From the NCBI RefSeq assembly GCF_001998865.1, contig NZ_CP019607.1, positions 1,984,001-2,048,000 on the forward strand: DNA of 64,000 nucleotides, written 5' to 3'. The stretch comes from Tessaracoccus flavescens. GTDB taxonomy: Bacteria > Actinomycetota > Actinomycetes > Propionibacteriales > Propionibacteriaceae. The translations under genes and the position numbers were made by a program. Positions 9,291 through 19,700 of the stretch are shown one piece after another (within the stretch, counting starts at the first letter, position 1; each line of letters starts with the position of its first letter). Below the pieces are notes generated by a model. The model worked only from the letters and a program-made list of their open reading frames with translations. It was not told the DNA's origin and made no database searches.

Positions 9291-10442
9291 ATGCAGTTCG
9301 GCATCTTCAGCGTCGGTGACGTCACCACCGACCCGACCACCGGTCGCACGCCGAGCGAACACGAGCGGATCAAGGCGACCGTCGAGATCGCGCTCAAGGC
9401 CGAAGAGGTCGGCCTGGATGTCGTCGCCGTCGGGCAGCACCACAACCCGCCCTTCGTCGCGTCGTCTCCGACCACGACCATGGCCTACATCGGCGCGCAG
9501 ACGAAGAACATCATCCTCTCGACCGCCACCACGCTGATCACGACAACCGATCCGGTGCGCATCGCCGAGGACTACGCGACGCTCCAGCACCTGCTCGACG
9601 GCCGCATGGACCTCACCCTCGGCCGCGGCAACACCGGCCCGGTCTACCCCTGGTTCGGCAAGGACATCCGCGACGGCATCGCGCTCGCCGTGGAGAACTA
9701 CGCCCTTCTGCACGAACTCTGGACCGAGGACGTCGTCAACTGGGAGGGCAAGTTCCGCACCCCGCTGCACGGCTTCACCGCAACGCCGCGCCCACTCGAC
9801 GGCGTCGCGCCGTTCGTCTGGCACGGCTCGATCCGCTCTCCCGAGATCGCGGAGCAGGCCGCCTACTACGGCGACGGCTTCTTCCACAACAACATCTTCT
9901 GGCCCTCGACCCACACCAAGCGCATGGTCGACCTGTACCGCCGCCGCTTCGCCCACCACGGCCACGGAACCTACGAGCAGGCGATCGTCGGACTCGGAGG
10001 CCAGGTGTTCATGCGGAAGAACTCGCAGGACGCGGTCAAGGAGTTCCGACCCTACTTCGACCACGCCCCCGTCTACGGCGGCGGCCCGTCGCTCGAGGAC
10101 TTCACGCGCGAGACTCCGTTGACGGTGGGCTCGCCGCAGCAGGTGATCGAACGGGTGCTCGGGTTCCGTGACTATGCAGGCGACTACCAGCGTCAGCTGT
10201 TCCTCATGGATCACGCGGGACTCCCGGTCAAGACGGTCCTCGAGCAGCTCGACCTGCTCGGCGAGGAGGTCGTTCCGGTGCTGCGCAAGGAGTTCGCCGC
10301 GCTCCGCCCGGCGGGCGTTCCCGACGCCCCGACCCATGCGTCCATGGTCAAGGCCGCGGGCGGGCCCGTGGAGTCGAACATGGAGGAGCCGCAGGTCGAC
10401 CGCTGGACCGGCACCCGTGCCGAGGACGACAACCGGCTCTGA
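9291..10442 (+). CDS. Luciferase-like FMN-dependent monooxygenase (CE1758-like)
   Basis: A 383-residue flavin-dependent monooxygenase of the bacterial luciferase superfamily (TIM barrel). Supporting stretches are VAVGQHHNPPFVASSP near residue 45, LLDGRMDLTLGRGNTGPVYPWFGKD near 100-125 and a late TVGSPQQVIERVLGFRD. It resembles the CE1758 family, which is usually paired with a dedicated NAD(P)H:FMN reductase of the CE1759 family, and such a reductase lies about 640 bases downstream. Substrate is unknown. The AGGAGG ribosome-binding site 5 bases before ATG fixes the start. The partner is not in the same operon: a terminator and a second promoter lie between. Confidence 0.85.
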   Translation: MQFGIFSVGDVTTDPTTGRTPSEHERIKATVEIALKAEEVGLDVVAVGQHHNPPFVASSPTTTMAYIGAQTKNIILSTATTLITTTDPVRIAEDYATLQHLLDGRMDLTLGRGNTGPVYPWFGKDIRDGIALAVENYALLHELWTEDVVNWEGKFRTPLHGFTATPRPLDGVAPFVWHGSIRSPEIAEQAAYYGDGFFHNNIFWPSTHTKRMVDLYRRRFAHHGHGTYEQAIVGLGGQVFMRKNSQDAVKEFRPYFDHAPVYGGGPSLEDFTRETPLTVGSPQQVIERVLGFRDYAGDYQRQLFLMDHAGLPVKTVLEQLDLLGEEVVPVLRKEFAALRPAGVPDAPTHASMVKAAGGPVESNMEEPQVDRWTGTRAEDDNRL

Positions 10443-10455
10443 CCGCTGAGCCCTG

Positions 10456-10490
10456 AGGCCCGCCCCGCTCGCCGGGGCGGGCCTCTCGCG
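10456..10490 (+). terminator. Rho-independent terminator
   Basis: A 13-bp perfect stem GAGGCCCGCCCCG / CGGGGCGGGCCTC with loop CTCGC, ending in TCTCGCG. It closes the monooxygenase transcript. Confidence 0.8.
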
Positions 10491-11024
10491 TTCCCGGGGG
10501 CTTCGGTCGTCCGTTGGCCAGCTGGGTGCTTGGCCTGGGACGGGCATCGCTTCGTCCGGTGGCAGCGACGGCGCGGTTCGGCGCTGCCTTTCAGGGCCTG
10601 TCCGAGAGGCATCCTGGTCGTCCTCGACCGGCTCGACGCTGTGTCCCACCGGCCCGCGCTGGTCGCGCGACGTCGTCCCGTTCGGTGAGTGTCGCCGGCT
10701 CAGCGCCCCTCGGGTCTACGCTCTGTCCCGATGGCCGGCTTGAGGCCGCCTGGGCCCGGTGACGGGAGAGGCGCGGCTGCGTCGATCGTCCCCGGGTCGA
10801 TCCGTCAGCGGCGGAGGTTGTCTCCCGGGTCACCTCCGGATGCCGAGGGATCGCCCGTCCAAGGCCGGGGTCACGCCGTGCAGGATTCGCGTCGACGCTG
10901 GCAAGAGGCTGTCGGCGGAGACTGCGGGTGGGACCGGCGTGCGGTGGGCTTCAACCGGCACCGCCCGGGTCGGGCCTCGGCGGCGGGGTCGACGCCGACC
11001 CGCTCGGTGAAGGTGGGCTGGCAA
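10491..11024 (+). other. Non-coding spacer between monooxygenase and reductase
   Basis: About 530 GC-rich bases. The open frames inside are short and Arg-rich with no family motif. No RNA or repeat is recognised. Together with 8786-9230 this gives both members of the flavin pair an unusually long upstream spacer. Confidence 0.5.
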
Positions 11025-11086
11025 CGGAATAGTTGAACGTTGAATTAGGTTGTATCATGGTGAAAGACCTCTCAGAAGGAGTTGCC
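11025..11086 (+). promoter_or_regulatory. Promoter/operator block, copy 2 (shared with 9231)
   Basis: CGGAATAGTTGAAC at 11025-11038 is identical to copy 1, then GTTGAATTAGGTTG and a TATCAT -10-like hexamer, 17 bases after TAGTTG. GTTGAA is directly repeated here. A ribosome-binding site AGAAGGAG precedes the reductase ATG. The conserved spacing implies one regulator for both genes. Confidence 0.65.
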
Positions 11087-11680
11087 ATGTCCCACGTCGT
11101 CGTCATCTCCGGCGGCCTCGGCTCGCCGTCCAGCACCCGCGTGCTGAGCGATGACATCGTCGCGCGGCTGCGTGAGTCGCTCGCCCTGAAGGGGGAGAAC
11201 CTCGAGGCCACCGTCGTCGAGCTGCGCGAGCTCGCGCACCCCATCACCGACGCCATGCTCACCGGGTTCCCGACCGGGGAGCTTGCCAAGGTGATCGAGA
11301 AGGTCGCCGAGGCGGACGCGCTCGTCGTCGTCAGCCCCACCTTCTCCGCCTCGATCTCGGGCCTCGTCAAGAGCTTCTTCGACATCCTCGAGACCGGGAC
11401 GTTGACGGGCAAGCCCGTCCTCATGGCGGCCACCGGCGGAACCGAGCGGCACTCGCTGATGATCGACTTCGCGATGCGCCCGCTGCTGAGCTACCTCGGT
11501 GCCCTCCCGGTGCGCACGGGCGTGTTCGCCGCGACCTCCGACTTCGGTGGTCCGCAGGCCGCTGCCCTGGCCGGGCGAGTCCGGCAGGCGGCCGACGAAC
11601 TGGCCGATGCGATCGTCGGAGCACCACATAAGGCGCGTGAGGACGACTTCGTCGAGTTCGCCACGCTGCTCGGCAAGTGA
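11087..11680 (+). CDS. NAD(P)H-dependent FMN reductase (CE1759-like)
   Basis: A 197-residue flavodoxin-fold reductase. The N-terminus [16 protein letters not shown] is the phosphate-binding loop of NADPH-FMN reductases, and [20 protein letters not shown] is the second family block. It should supply reduced FMN to the luciferase-like monooxygenase upstream, with which it shares a promoter block. ATG 11087 follows AGAAGGAG with a 6-base gap; earlier in-frame starts at 11033 and 11060 lie in or before the promoter and are rejected. Confidence 0.85.
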   Translation: MSHVVVISGGLGSPSSTRVLSDDIVARLRESLALKGENLEATVVELRELAHPITDAMLTGFPTGELAKVIEKVAEADALVVVSPTFSASISGLVKSFFDILETGTLTGKPVLMAATGGTERHSLMIDFAMRPLLSYLGALPVRTGVFAATSDFGGPQAAALAGRVRQAADELADAIVGAPHKAREDDFVEFATLLGK

Positions 11681-11712
11681 TGACCGGGCCGAACGAACCT
11701 ATGCTTGCCCCC

Positions 11713-12612
11713 GTGACGAACGATCGCAGACTCCTCCTGGTCCACGCCCACCCCGACGACGAGTCGAGCCAGACGGCCGCGACCATGGCCCGGTACCTGG
11801 CCGAGGGCGCGAAGGTGACGCTCGTCACCTGCACCCTCGGTGAGCTGGGCGAGATCCTGGTGCCCGAATGGGCGCACTTCACCCCCGCCGAGCTCGGGCA
11901 GCACCGGATCGGTGAGATCGACGCGGCCATGGGCATCATCGGGGTGGACGACCACATCTTCCTGGGCGGTGCCGGCCGCTACCACGACTCCGGGATGACC
12001 ACCGACGAGAAGGGTCGCGCAGCCGTCCCGGACGAGATGCCGGACAACGCCTTCTGGAAAGCCGACCTGCTCGAGGCCGCGAACCTCCTGGTCGAGATCA
12101 TCCGAGATCGCCGTCCCCAGGTCGTGATCACCTACGACCCGCACGGCAACTACGGCCATCCCGACCACATCCAGGCGCACCGGGTGACGATGTACGCGAC
12201 GCTCCTCGCAGCTTCGCCGTCGCACCGTCCCGACCTCGGCGATCCGTGGCAGATCAGCCGCGTGCTGTGGAACACCCACAACACCACGCGGTGGGCTGAG
12301 GCCTACGAGATCGCGCGCGAGCGCGGCATCGAGCTGTGGCCAGACGGTGAGCGCGACACGGACTCCTTCGGGCCCGATCCCTCGAAGTTCGTCGCCGTGA
12401 TCGAGACCGGCCCCTGGCTCGAGGTCTGCCGCAAGGCGCTGGCCAACTACCGCAGCCAGGTCGACACGACGCACCCGTTCTGGCAGTTCTTCCAGATTAT
12501 GCAGGAGCTCCCCGGCTCCGGTGAGACCTACCTGCTGGGCTACGGTCTGCCGTTCCCGGACAGCGAGGTCCCCTCGACCGACCTGTTCGAGGGCATCGCC
12601 GTCAGCGCCTGA
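11713..12612 (+). CDS. mshB: Mycothiol biosynthesis deacetylase MshB
   Basis: A 299-residue PIG-L/LmbE-family metal-dependent deacetylase. It fits N-acetyl-GlcN-inositol deacetylase, which frees the amine for cysteine ligation in mycothiol synthesis. AHPDDE (12-17) supplies zinc ligands His13 and Asp16, and [10 protein letters not shown] the third His. [11 protein letters not shown] and a C-terminal TDLFEGI region match MshB; the related Mca amidase is an alternative. GTG 11713 is chosen because TATGCT ends 7 bases upstream and the length then equals known MshB (about 300). Starts at 11677, 11680 and 11701 overlap the preceding gene or the promoter. Confidence 0.85.
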   Translation: MTNDRRLLLVHAHPDDESSQTAATMARYLAEGAKVTLVTCTLGELGEILVPEWAHFTPAELGQHRIGEIDAAMGIIGVDDHIFLGGAGRYHDSGMTTDEKGRAAVPDEMPDNAFWKADLLEAANLLVEIIRDRRPQVVITYDPHGNYGHPDHIQAHRVTMYATLLAASPSHRPDLGDPWQISRVLWNTHNTTRWAEAYEIARERGIELWPDGERDTDSFGPDPSKFVAVIETGPWLEVCRKALANYRSQVDTTHPFWQFFQIMQELPGSGETYLLGYGLPFPDSEVPSTDLFEGIAVSA

Positions 12613-12728
12613 CTCCTCGGTTGGGAAAGTGCTCAAGTCATCTCCCGCGCCGCGCGTCGCCTCCGTGGGCCTGCAGGCGGCCTGAGCGGGCCGAGGGGCG
12701 TCGGACGGGGCTCGCATAGACTGGCCCC

Positions 12729-13184
12729 ATGTTCACCCGCCTTGGCGCCGCAGCGCTCTCCGCAGTCGCACTGATCACGTTCTCTGCCTGCTCGGGCGAG
12801 CCCGAGGCCGGGCGATGCCCGACGGCACCGGCCCCCGCCGATTCCAACGAGACGTTCGACGGAGAGGTGACTTCCGACTCGATCAAGGTCGGCCCTCAGG
12901 ACGTGGTTGTCCCGAAGGGGATCACCCTCCCGGAAACGACCATCGTCTCCGACTCACAGGACCTGATGGTCATGATGATCGACGAGGACCCGGCGGCCGT
13001 CATCGAGGCCGTCACCGACAGCGCGGCCGCCGCGGGGTACGAAAAGTGCGAACAGCCTTCCCCGGAGACCTACCTCTGGGTCGGTCAGGGCAATGCCGTG
13101 TCGCTTCTGGCCGTCCCTGGAGCGCAGCAGCTGGTCTGGGGTCCGGAGTCGATGGCCGGAGTACTCGCCCGCACCCCCGCCTGA
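12729..13184 (+). CDS. Small lipoprotein of unknown function
   Basis: A 151-residue protein with a type II signal peptide: hydrophobic residues 6-18 and lipobox FSAC with Cys21. The mature part is acidic and Pro/Asp-rich with two further Cys, and matches no family I know. TAGACT (12717-12722) lies 6 bases before the ATG, so expression is probably leaderless. It is a single gene between mshB and a convergent cation transporter. Confidence 0.75.
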   Translation: MFTRLGAAALSAVALITFSACSGEPEAGRCPTAPAPADSNETFDGEVTSDSIKVGPQDVVVPKGITLPETTIVSDSQDLMVMMIDEDPAAVIEAVTDSAAAAGYEKCEQPSPETYLWVGQGNAVSLLAVPGAQQLVWGPESMAGVLARTPA

Positions 13185-13353
13185 CCTGTCCGAGAGTGGT
13201 CGGCCCGCGGCCTCGTTCATTTCATCAGGGCACTCACACCCAGATGGCCGAGACTCACCTCGCGACCTTTCAGAATGGGCGGTTAGCCTCACCTCAACGG
13301 CGTTCGTCTGCGGCCCTGCCTGGGATGAGGGTTGGCTTCCCGCCCGACCTCAT

Positions 13354-13977
13354 TCAGTCGTCGTCGACCTCGCCCGCGAGGGCCTTCGCCGCGAGGTCCT
13401 CCTCTTCCGCGACCTCCCAGACCTCTTTCGCGGCGTGGAAGTTCAGCACCACGATGCCAAGGCCGAGGAGCAGGTCGGGCCAGGCGTTGGGCACGAGGGT
13501 GAGCGTCAGCGCGCCCATGGCGAGGATGCCGAGGTTCACCACCACGTCATTGCGGGCCGCCAGCCAGGCGGCCTTCGACATCGACCCGCCGTGATCGCGG
13601 TGCCGCAGCAGCAGGGCGGCGCTCACGGTGTTGACGACGACGGCACCTCCCGCCGTCAACATGAGGGAGAGCGGATCCGGGGCCTCCGGGTTCGAGAACT
13701 TCGTGACCGCCTGCCACAACGCCGCCGCCGCGGGGACCATGATGATCACGGCCATCGTCTTCCCCGCCTTCGCCCGATGAGCGAGAGGCCAGCCGGTCGC
13801 GACGAAGATCAGCAGGTTGACCGCGGTGTCCTCCAGGAAGTCCACGGAGTCGGCGAACAGGGAGACCGACCCGATCGACCAGCCGACGCCCGCCTCCACG
13901 AAGAAGTAGCCGAGATTCAGCAACGCCACGAGCAGCACGGTGCGGCGTAGCGCAGAAAGGGAAGGCTGATCCGTCAC
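13354..13977 (-). CDS. Cation diffusion facilitator-like transporter
   Basis: A 207-residue membrane protein resembling the transmembrane domain of CDF (CzcD/ZitB) metal exporters. FADSVDFLEDTAVN (41-54) occupies the place of the helix II metal site and ARNDVVVNLGI that of helix V. It lacks the cytoplasmic C-terminal domain of classic CDF proteins. GTG 13977 follows TAGCCT by 6 bases, a leaderless layout. The acidic tail AEEEDLAAKALAGEVDDD is unusual. Metal specificity cannot be told. Confidence 0.75.
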   Translation of the reverse strand: MTDQPSLSALRRTVLLVALLNLGYFFVEAGVGWSIGSVSLFADSVDFLEDTAVNLLIFVATGWPLAHRAKAGKTMAVIIMVPAAAALWQAVTKFSNPEAPDPLSLMLTAGGAVVVNTVSAALLLRHRDHGGSMSKAAWLAARNDVVVNLGILAMGALTLTLVPNAWPDLLLGLGIVVLNFHAAKEVWEVAEEEDLAAKALAGEVDDD

Positions 13978-14173
13978 GGCGTCAGGCTACAACCCAGCTC
14001 CCGCGTGCACCGCTCACCATCCTCCTGACCCGTAGCTCTGTGCACGCAGGAGCGCCGACGAGTCGTGCGCGAGCCGTCCAACGCTTCTTGTCAGTCGCCG
14101 CGGCCCGGGTTGCCGCATCGGCCGTCGGCGGATCTTGGACCGCGTCAGCTCGGTCAGCCTCCAAAGGGCCTGG

Positions 14174-14812
14174 TCACACCTCCGCCGGCTCCAGCCCGAG
14201 CAGCGGGCGCAGGTCTTCCAGCTTCTCGACCGAGTGCTCGGCCGCGTCGTCGACGGGAGCGGCGGACGACTCGAGCGTCGCCGCCGTGATACCCGCCGCC
14301 TGGGCCGCCTCGGCGTCGATGGGACGATCGCCGACGGCGAGACACTCGGCCGGATCAAGGCCCTGACGTTCGAGCAGTTCGGTGTACATGGCAGGGTCGG
14401 GCTTGCGGGGGAAGCCGTCCGCGGTCGAGATCAGGTCATCGACCACCAGCCCCAGCCCATCGAGGAGGTTGACCGCGCTGAACCGGTCGCGGTGGGTGAC
14501 GACGAGGTTCTTACCGCCCGCGGCCCGCACGGCCTCGATCAGCGCGGCGGCCCCCTCCATGGCGGGGGCGGGATCGCTCGACCACTCCACCTTCAGCGCC
14601 TCGTTGGCGGCCTCGAACTCCTCGGCCGGGATGTCGAAACGGGACGACAGTTCCTCGATGGCATGGCCGGTCGACTTACGCGTCAGCTTCGCCACCTCGG
14701 TCTCGTCGATGCTCCCGCCGTGCGAGCGCACGACGCCCGCCAGAGCCGCGTCCAGCGCGGGGTAGGTGTCAACGAGAGTGCCGCCAAGGTCCCAGAAAAC
14801 GTGTCGAAGCAT
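14174..14812 (-). CDS. HAD-superfamily phosphatase, motif I variant
   Basis: A 212-residue HAD subfamily IA hydrolase. Motif I reads FWDLGGTLVDT: the nucleophile Asp is present, but the second acid residue (normally DxD) is Gly. Motif II is VVTHRD, motif III includes the Lys of FPRKPDP, and motif IV is AVGDRPIDAEAA. Some phosphoglycolate phosphatase-like proteins share this DxG form. ATG 14812 is chosen over GTG 14818 because TAGGGT lies exactly 6 bases before it. Confidence 0.82.
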   Translation of the reverse strand: MLRHVFWDLGGTLVDTYPALDAALAGVVRSHGGSIDETEVAKLTRKSTGHAIEELSSRFDIPAEEFEAANEALKVEWSSDPAPAMEGAAALIEAVRAAGGKNLVVTHRDRFSAVNLLDGLGLVVDDLISTADGFPRKPDPAMYTELLERQGLDPAECLAVGDRPIDAEAAQAAGITAATLESSAAPVDDAAEHSVEKLEDLRPLLGLEPAEV

Positions 14813-14818
14813 GGTCAC

Positions 14819-15439
14819 ACCCTAACCGGGCCGACCTGCCGGGCCGTCGCTCGTGGCTGGTGGCGTCGGGCAAGGTGGCAGTGCGCAACGGCCCGCGTCA
14901 GGGAGGGCGTCAGGTCAGTCTCGACGAGCCCCCGCGTGGGGATGACAGGGGTGAAATCCGGGCCGTCGATGGCGCCGGAGCCTGGTGCCCGATGACCAAC
15001 TGATGGTGACACCCATACCGCGCTCGGCAGCAGGAGCACAGCCTGGCGCATGCATGGCACGGGCCTGGCGGCGCATCGCACAGCGCGGGAGCGCCCCGCT
15101 TCCGGGTGTGGTCGGCTCGGCTCTGGCCGCACGCCGGCGGTTGCCTCGTCGTCGTCGCTCCCAGAACCGGCAGGACGGTCGCGCTGCGCTGCGCGGTCCA
15201 GCACGAGTGGGGCGCCGCAGTCCGCTGGTTTTGTCGAGTGGATGACGTGCGCGCCGTGCCGCACGAGTGGGCGCCGAGCACGGAAGCGGTCTCATCGCAC
15301 GCGGTTGCCTCGACGCCTCTCGGTACGAGGCGTCACCAGCGCCGCGGTGGGGCTTTCTTCGGCTGGACCGGCAGTCTGGCGAGTTTGACGCCTGGTAATT
15401 ACTCTCGACTGGTCCAGCAGGAGTGTCGGGGGCGTGGCC
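14819..15439 (+). other. Long intergenic region, nothing recognised
   Basis: About 620 GC-rich bases between the divergent HAD and SWIM genes. It has one clean hairpin (15312-15334, stem GACGCCTC/GAGGCGTC, loop TCGGTAC) and a short duplicated word GCACGAGTGGG near 15195 and 15262. Open frames have no family signal. No tRNA, tmRNA, SRP or RNase P features were found. Confidence 0.5.
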
Positions 15440-15451
15440 TAGACTCCCCAC

Positions 15452-16762
15452 ATGAGTCGAGCCTTCCACGATGCGTCTGCCCTCGTCGACGACAACCTCG
15501 CGCTCGCGCTCGCCCCTGCACTGACTCCCGACGGACTGGCCGAGTCACCCATCTTCTTCAGCGGCTTCGCGGCCCAGCCGCTCGTGCTCGCCCGTGGCCT
15601 GCTCACCCTCGCCGACATCACCTCGACGCGCTACTTCCAGTTCTCGCCGTCGGCCCAGCGCGACCCCGTGCTGACGGCGCACGGAGACAGGCTCCGCGCC
15701 GAGGTGTTCTCCGCCTGCAACAGCGTCTACGCCAGGCTCGACCTGCTGCCTGACGCCTTCGACTCCGGTGAACTCGCCCACGGCACGACCAACGTCGACA
15801 TCAACCTGGCCACCCGCGCCGCGCTCGGCCGCGTCGCGCGTGACCAACTCCTCCATCTGGACATCGGCGCCTCAGGCCTGACCGTCTCCACCCTCGACGA
15901 GACGGCGACCGAGCGCCCGGTCGAGATGCCGGCCAGATGGGTGCGTGCCTTCGGCAACGTGGCCGAGCTGCACCACGGGCTTCCGCACGCCTTCACGCTG
16001 AGCGGCCCGCTCGCCAAGGCCTTCCTCGCCGCGCTGCCCGGAGTCACCTCCACCGGCCGCGACGGCTGGCTCACGGCCAAGGGACAGCTCAGCCCCAGAC
16101 GAGCGGCCGGAGGCGTCAAGGTGCGCGGCCTGCACCGGCTCGGGGCGTTGAAGCGGCTGCTGCCACACGTCACGGGTGCCTCCGTCCATGGAACGCAGGA
16201 ACAGGGGTCGGTCGTCGTCACGGTCGACCTGCCCGGCGCCCGGATCACCCTCGGCCTGACCGACGAGGCATGGCGCGGCCACTCCGGCGAGGGATCCCTG
16301 CTGACCGGGCTCGCCGGTCCCCAGGCGCTGGAGGACGCCGACCTGCTCGCCGCTCTCCTGGCCTTCGAGCCGGTCATCGACCTGGGGCGCCTCGAACGTG
16401 ACTCCGGGCTGACCACGCAACGGGTCAGGGGCGGCCTGGCCGTCCTCGCGGCCTCCGGCCGGGTCGGCTGGGATACGGCCGACGACGCCTGGTTCCATCG
16501 CGAGCTGCCGCACGACCCCAGCCACGTCGACAAGGACAACCCTCGCCTTGTCAAGGCCCGCGCCCTCGTCGAGTCCGGCTCGGTGCAGCAGGACGGTGAC
16601 GGGGTGTGGAGGGTGACCTCCGGTGACGGCCCCGGCTACACCGTCAGGCGCGGCGACGGAGCGCTCACCTGCACCTGCACCTGGTACCTGCGTCACGGCA
16701 CCGGCCGCGGCCCCTGCGCCCATGCGCTCGCCGCCGACCTGGCGAGCCGGGAACGGGCGTGA
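15452..16762 (+). CDS. SWIM zinc-finger protein
   Basis: A 436-residue protein ending in a SWIM finger: Cys407-x-Cys409, twelve residues, then Cys422-x-His424 (LTCTCTWYL ... GPCAH). SWIM domains bind zinc and are thought to contact DNA or proteins. The N-terminal 400 residues resemble no enzyme I recognise. It is immediately followed by a GTG-started 1058-residue protein one base after its stop, so they form a two-gene operon. TAGACT (15440-15445) lies 6 bases before the ATG: leaderless. In other actinobacteria SWIM proteins occur with large uncharacterised proteins and sometimes MoxR/VWA pairs, which are absent here. Confidence 0.8.
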   Translation: MSRAFHDASALVDDNLALALAPALTPDGLAESPIFFSGFAAQPLVLARGLLTLADITSTRYFQFSPSAQRDPVLTAHGDRLRAEVFSACNSVYARLDLLPDAFDSGELAHGTTNVDINLATRAALGRVARDQLLHLDIGASGLTVSTLDETATERPVEMPARWVRAFGNVAELHHGLPHAFTLSGPLAKAFLAALPGVTSTGRDGWLTAKGQLSPRRAAGGVKVRGLHRLGALKRLLPHVTGASVHGTQEQGSVVVTVDLPGARITLGLTDEAWRGHSGEGSLLTGLAGPQALEDADLLAALLAFEPVIDLGRLERDSGLTTQRVRGGLAVLAASGRVGWDTADDAWFHRELPHDPSHVDKDNPRLVKARALVESGSVQQDGDGVWRVTSGDGPGYTVRRGDGALTCTCTWYLRHGTGRGPCAHALAADLASRERA

Positions 16763-16763
16763 C

Positions 16764-19700
16764 GTGAAGCAGAACCCGGATCTCTCCGCCGCGCTGGCCG
16801 TCTTCTACGAGCTCGGCTGGGGCACAGCCGACGTCTCCGAGGCCGCCACCTTGCCGCTCGGGACACCGGAGCAGCAGGCCATCGCCCGCCGCGGACTGGC
16901 GTCGGGCGACTGGGGAGAGTACGTGCGGGAGCGCGGCACCCACCGATGGAAGACGGCCGTCGACGCGAACGACGAGATGCTCGGCATCTTCGCGGTCCGG
17001 GTCGGCGTGAGCGCCGCCCGCGCGGCGGTCGTGTTGCCTAGGCGCGCGACCCCGGTCCTGATCAGGGTCGTGGAGGAACGCGGCGCCGCCTTCGTCCAGG
17101 CCTATGCGCGAAGGCGTGGATCACTGGGGCCGGTGATCGTCCCGCTGGTGATCCGGCTCGGGCTCGACCTTCCGGATGACCCCGGATACTTGCGGGCATG
17201 GGCGTGGTTCGCCTCCCATGTGCTGACGGGAAACGCCGCCCCCCGCGACCCCGGTGAGGTGTGGCCGGACGCGGAGCTGCTGTCCCAGCGGTTCGAGGAG
17301 CATCTCGAGGCCTGCGTCGCGGCCCAAGCCTTCCAGGACGGTGCGGTGGAGGAGATCGTGGCGCCGGCGGTCGAGAAGGGCTGGCTCGGGCGAGGGGTCG
17401 CCGTCGAGTTGGCGTTCACGGCGTTGAACGTCGCCACCCGGCCGGTCGACCGGAAGCTGTGGCTCAGGGTGCTCGATGACCTGTCGGTGACGGACGCGGA
17501 GATCCTGGCGCGGGGCGACCTCGTCGTGTCGGTGCTCAGCTACGGCGACAGCCAACCCATCGGGCGACTGGCTCCCGCCTTGATCGCGGGCGGCGACGAC
17601 TCTCTGCTCGGCGACGTGCTCGCGGTCTCGCTCCCCACGACGGTCAAGAAGACCACCCTCCTCCTGCTGCGGGCGATGGCACAGCGTGAGCGGCCCTCCG
17701 GCGAGGTGGTCGAGCTCGCCGCGGCCCTCATCCCTGCGCAGTTGGTCAGCGGCGACGACCAGATCGTCAAGGCCGCCAAGGCCGTGACGGCGGCGTGGGG
17801 GATCGAGCCCCCGACAGATCAGGACCCCCAGGAACTGGTCCCGTGGCAGGATGCGCCGCGCGTGTGGGACGGAATGCGGTTCAGCACGCCCGAGCCCACT
17901 CCCGCCGCGCTGACCGAGGCGGCGGCCGTCCTGTTCGGACGTGGAGGTTCCGTCCACGATGTCGAGGTCGACCGCTTCCTCGTGCTGGCCAACGAAGTGG
18001 CGGCCACCGACCTCGAGGGATGCAGGTCGGCCCTTGCCGGGGTGCAGGAGAGTTGGACGCCCGGCCTGGCCCACGTCGGTCACTGGCGCTCCGGGAACAT
18101 GGCGCATCTCCGTGCCAGCCGGAACGCAGACCCCGTCGGGGAGCGTGAGGCGCAGGTGATGCGGCGTCTCGGCGAACTGCCCGTCCTGGTGTCCATGCCG
18201 AGTTGGGAGGACCTGCGCATCGAGCCAGCGGACCTCCTGGCGCGCCTGCAGGAGTACGAGCGCCTCGGCGTCCCGGTCAGTGAGGCTGACCTCGGCCTTG
18301 CCCTCATGCGGACCGACCACCGAACGGCCGACCAGGAACTGCGGGCGTCGCTGCGCGGCCTGCGGGTCGCCGTAGAGACTGGCGGCTCGGCGGGCGCGAT
18401 CGCCGCTGACTACCTTGACCAACCCCAGCAGGAGCCCGCCCTCGTCGAGGTTGAGCACTGGGGCTTCTTCGTGCCCGCAGAGACCCGGCCGGCCGCGGCA
18501 CTGAGGCGCTTGCCCTCGCACTTTGTCGACGACCGCATGGACGCCTACGCCTTTCCTGGCTGGGGAGACGCTGGCTGGATCGATCTGCGCCAGGAAGACT
18601 GGGTCGACATCGGCCCCCTTGCGCGTCAGGCGGCCCGAAGGTCCGCCCCCCTCACGCCGGGGATGGCGGTGAATCTGATCGCCGCCCAGAGGGCCTATCC
18701 GCCCGCCGCGGGCGACGAGTTGACCACCGCCGTGCGCGAGGCCTGGGAGCGCGGACTCCTCCGCCCGGGCGTTCCCGACGTCGGACTGCTCGACTGGCAC
18801 CCCACGCCCACCGCGCTCGCCGCCTTCGCCCGCGTCTGCCTCGAGCTTGCCGAGGAGTCGATGCTCGCGCTCGTCTGGCCGCTGCTCGACGACCTCGTCA
18901 CGCTCTCACTCCAGCGGCCGAAACTGCTCGCCGGGACGGCAGACCTCGTCCAGGCGATGCTGTCCCTGCTCCCCTCCGTCCGCCACGCCGTCTCCGCAGG
19001 CGCGACCGGCGCCGACGCGCTGGCCCTACCGGGAGTGCGTGCCCTGGCCGAGCGGGGTGGTTCGACACGTGCGGCGAAGCTCGCGCGGTCCCTCGTGGCC
19101 GACCTCCCAGCCGCAACGCCTGCCCCGATCCCGGCACAGGCGCCGCCGCCGCGTTCCGAGGCCGACCTGACCAGCAGGTGGACGCAGACGGACGCCGCGG
19201 TGCCAGTGATCGGCGACGGCGTGGGGTTCACGCTGGTCGAGGACGAATGGAAACGTATCTGTCTCGACGCGACGCTCCCGAGTGGTGAACGGTTCCTCTG
19301 GAACGGGGTCAGCGACTTCGAGCTCTTCGCGGGGAGACTGCCGGTGCGCTCCATCGCCGAACGCACGGCCCGGCATCCGGACCTGTGGCTGTGGCTCACG
19401 CCCCGCGACGGGAGCCTCTGGGTCGAGCCGATCGAGATGAAGGACGGCCTCCCCGTCCGCGACACCCGGCCCGAGGTGACGCCTACGGAACTGACCGTCG
19501 CGACGGTGGCCGCCCTCCTGGTGACCTGGTCCCGGGTGGGGGAGGCCGGGCACCGACGGTCCGGGTTTGACGAGTCCGCACCCCGCCCGACCGCTGACGG
19601 CGTGCGCGAGGCGATCCGCCTCCTGCTGGAGAAGGGCCTCAACCCGAGGCCCCTCGCGCGGCTGATCGACCTCGAGCCGACCTGGTTGCCCACCCTGTGG

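Noticed and set aside
14819..15439. A structural RNA gene in a long gap
   Set aside because: Conserved words of RNase P, tmRNA and SRP RNA were looked for and not found.
17121..18800. A 559-codon minus-strand open frame inside the large SWIM-operon gene
   Set aside because: Composition is typical of antisense GC-rich shadow frames; the plus-strand gene has coherent protein features.
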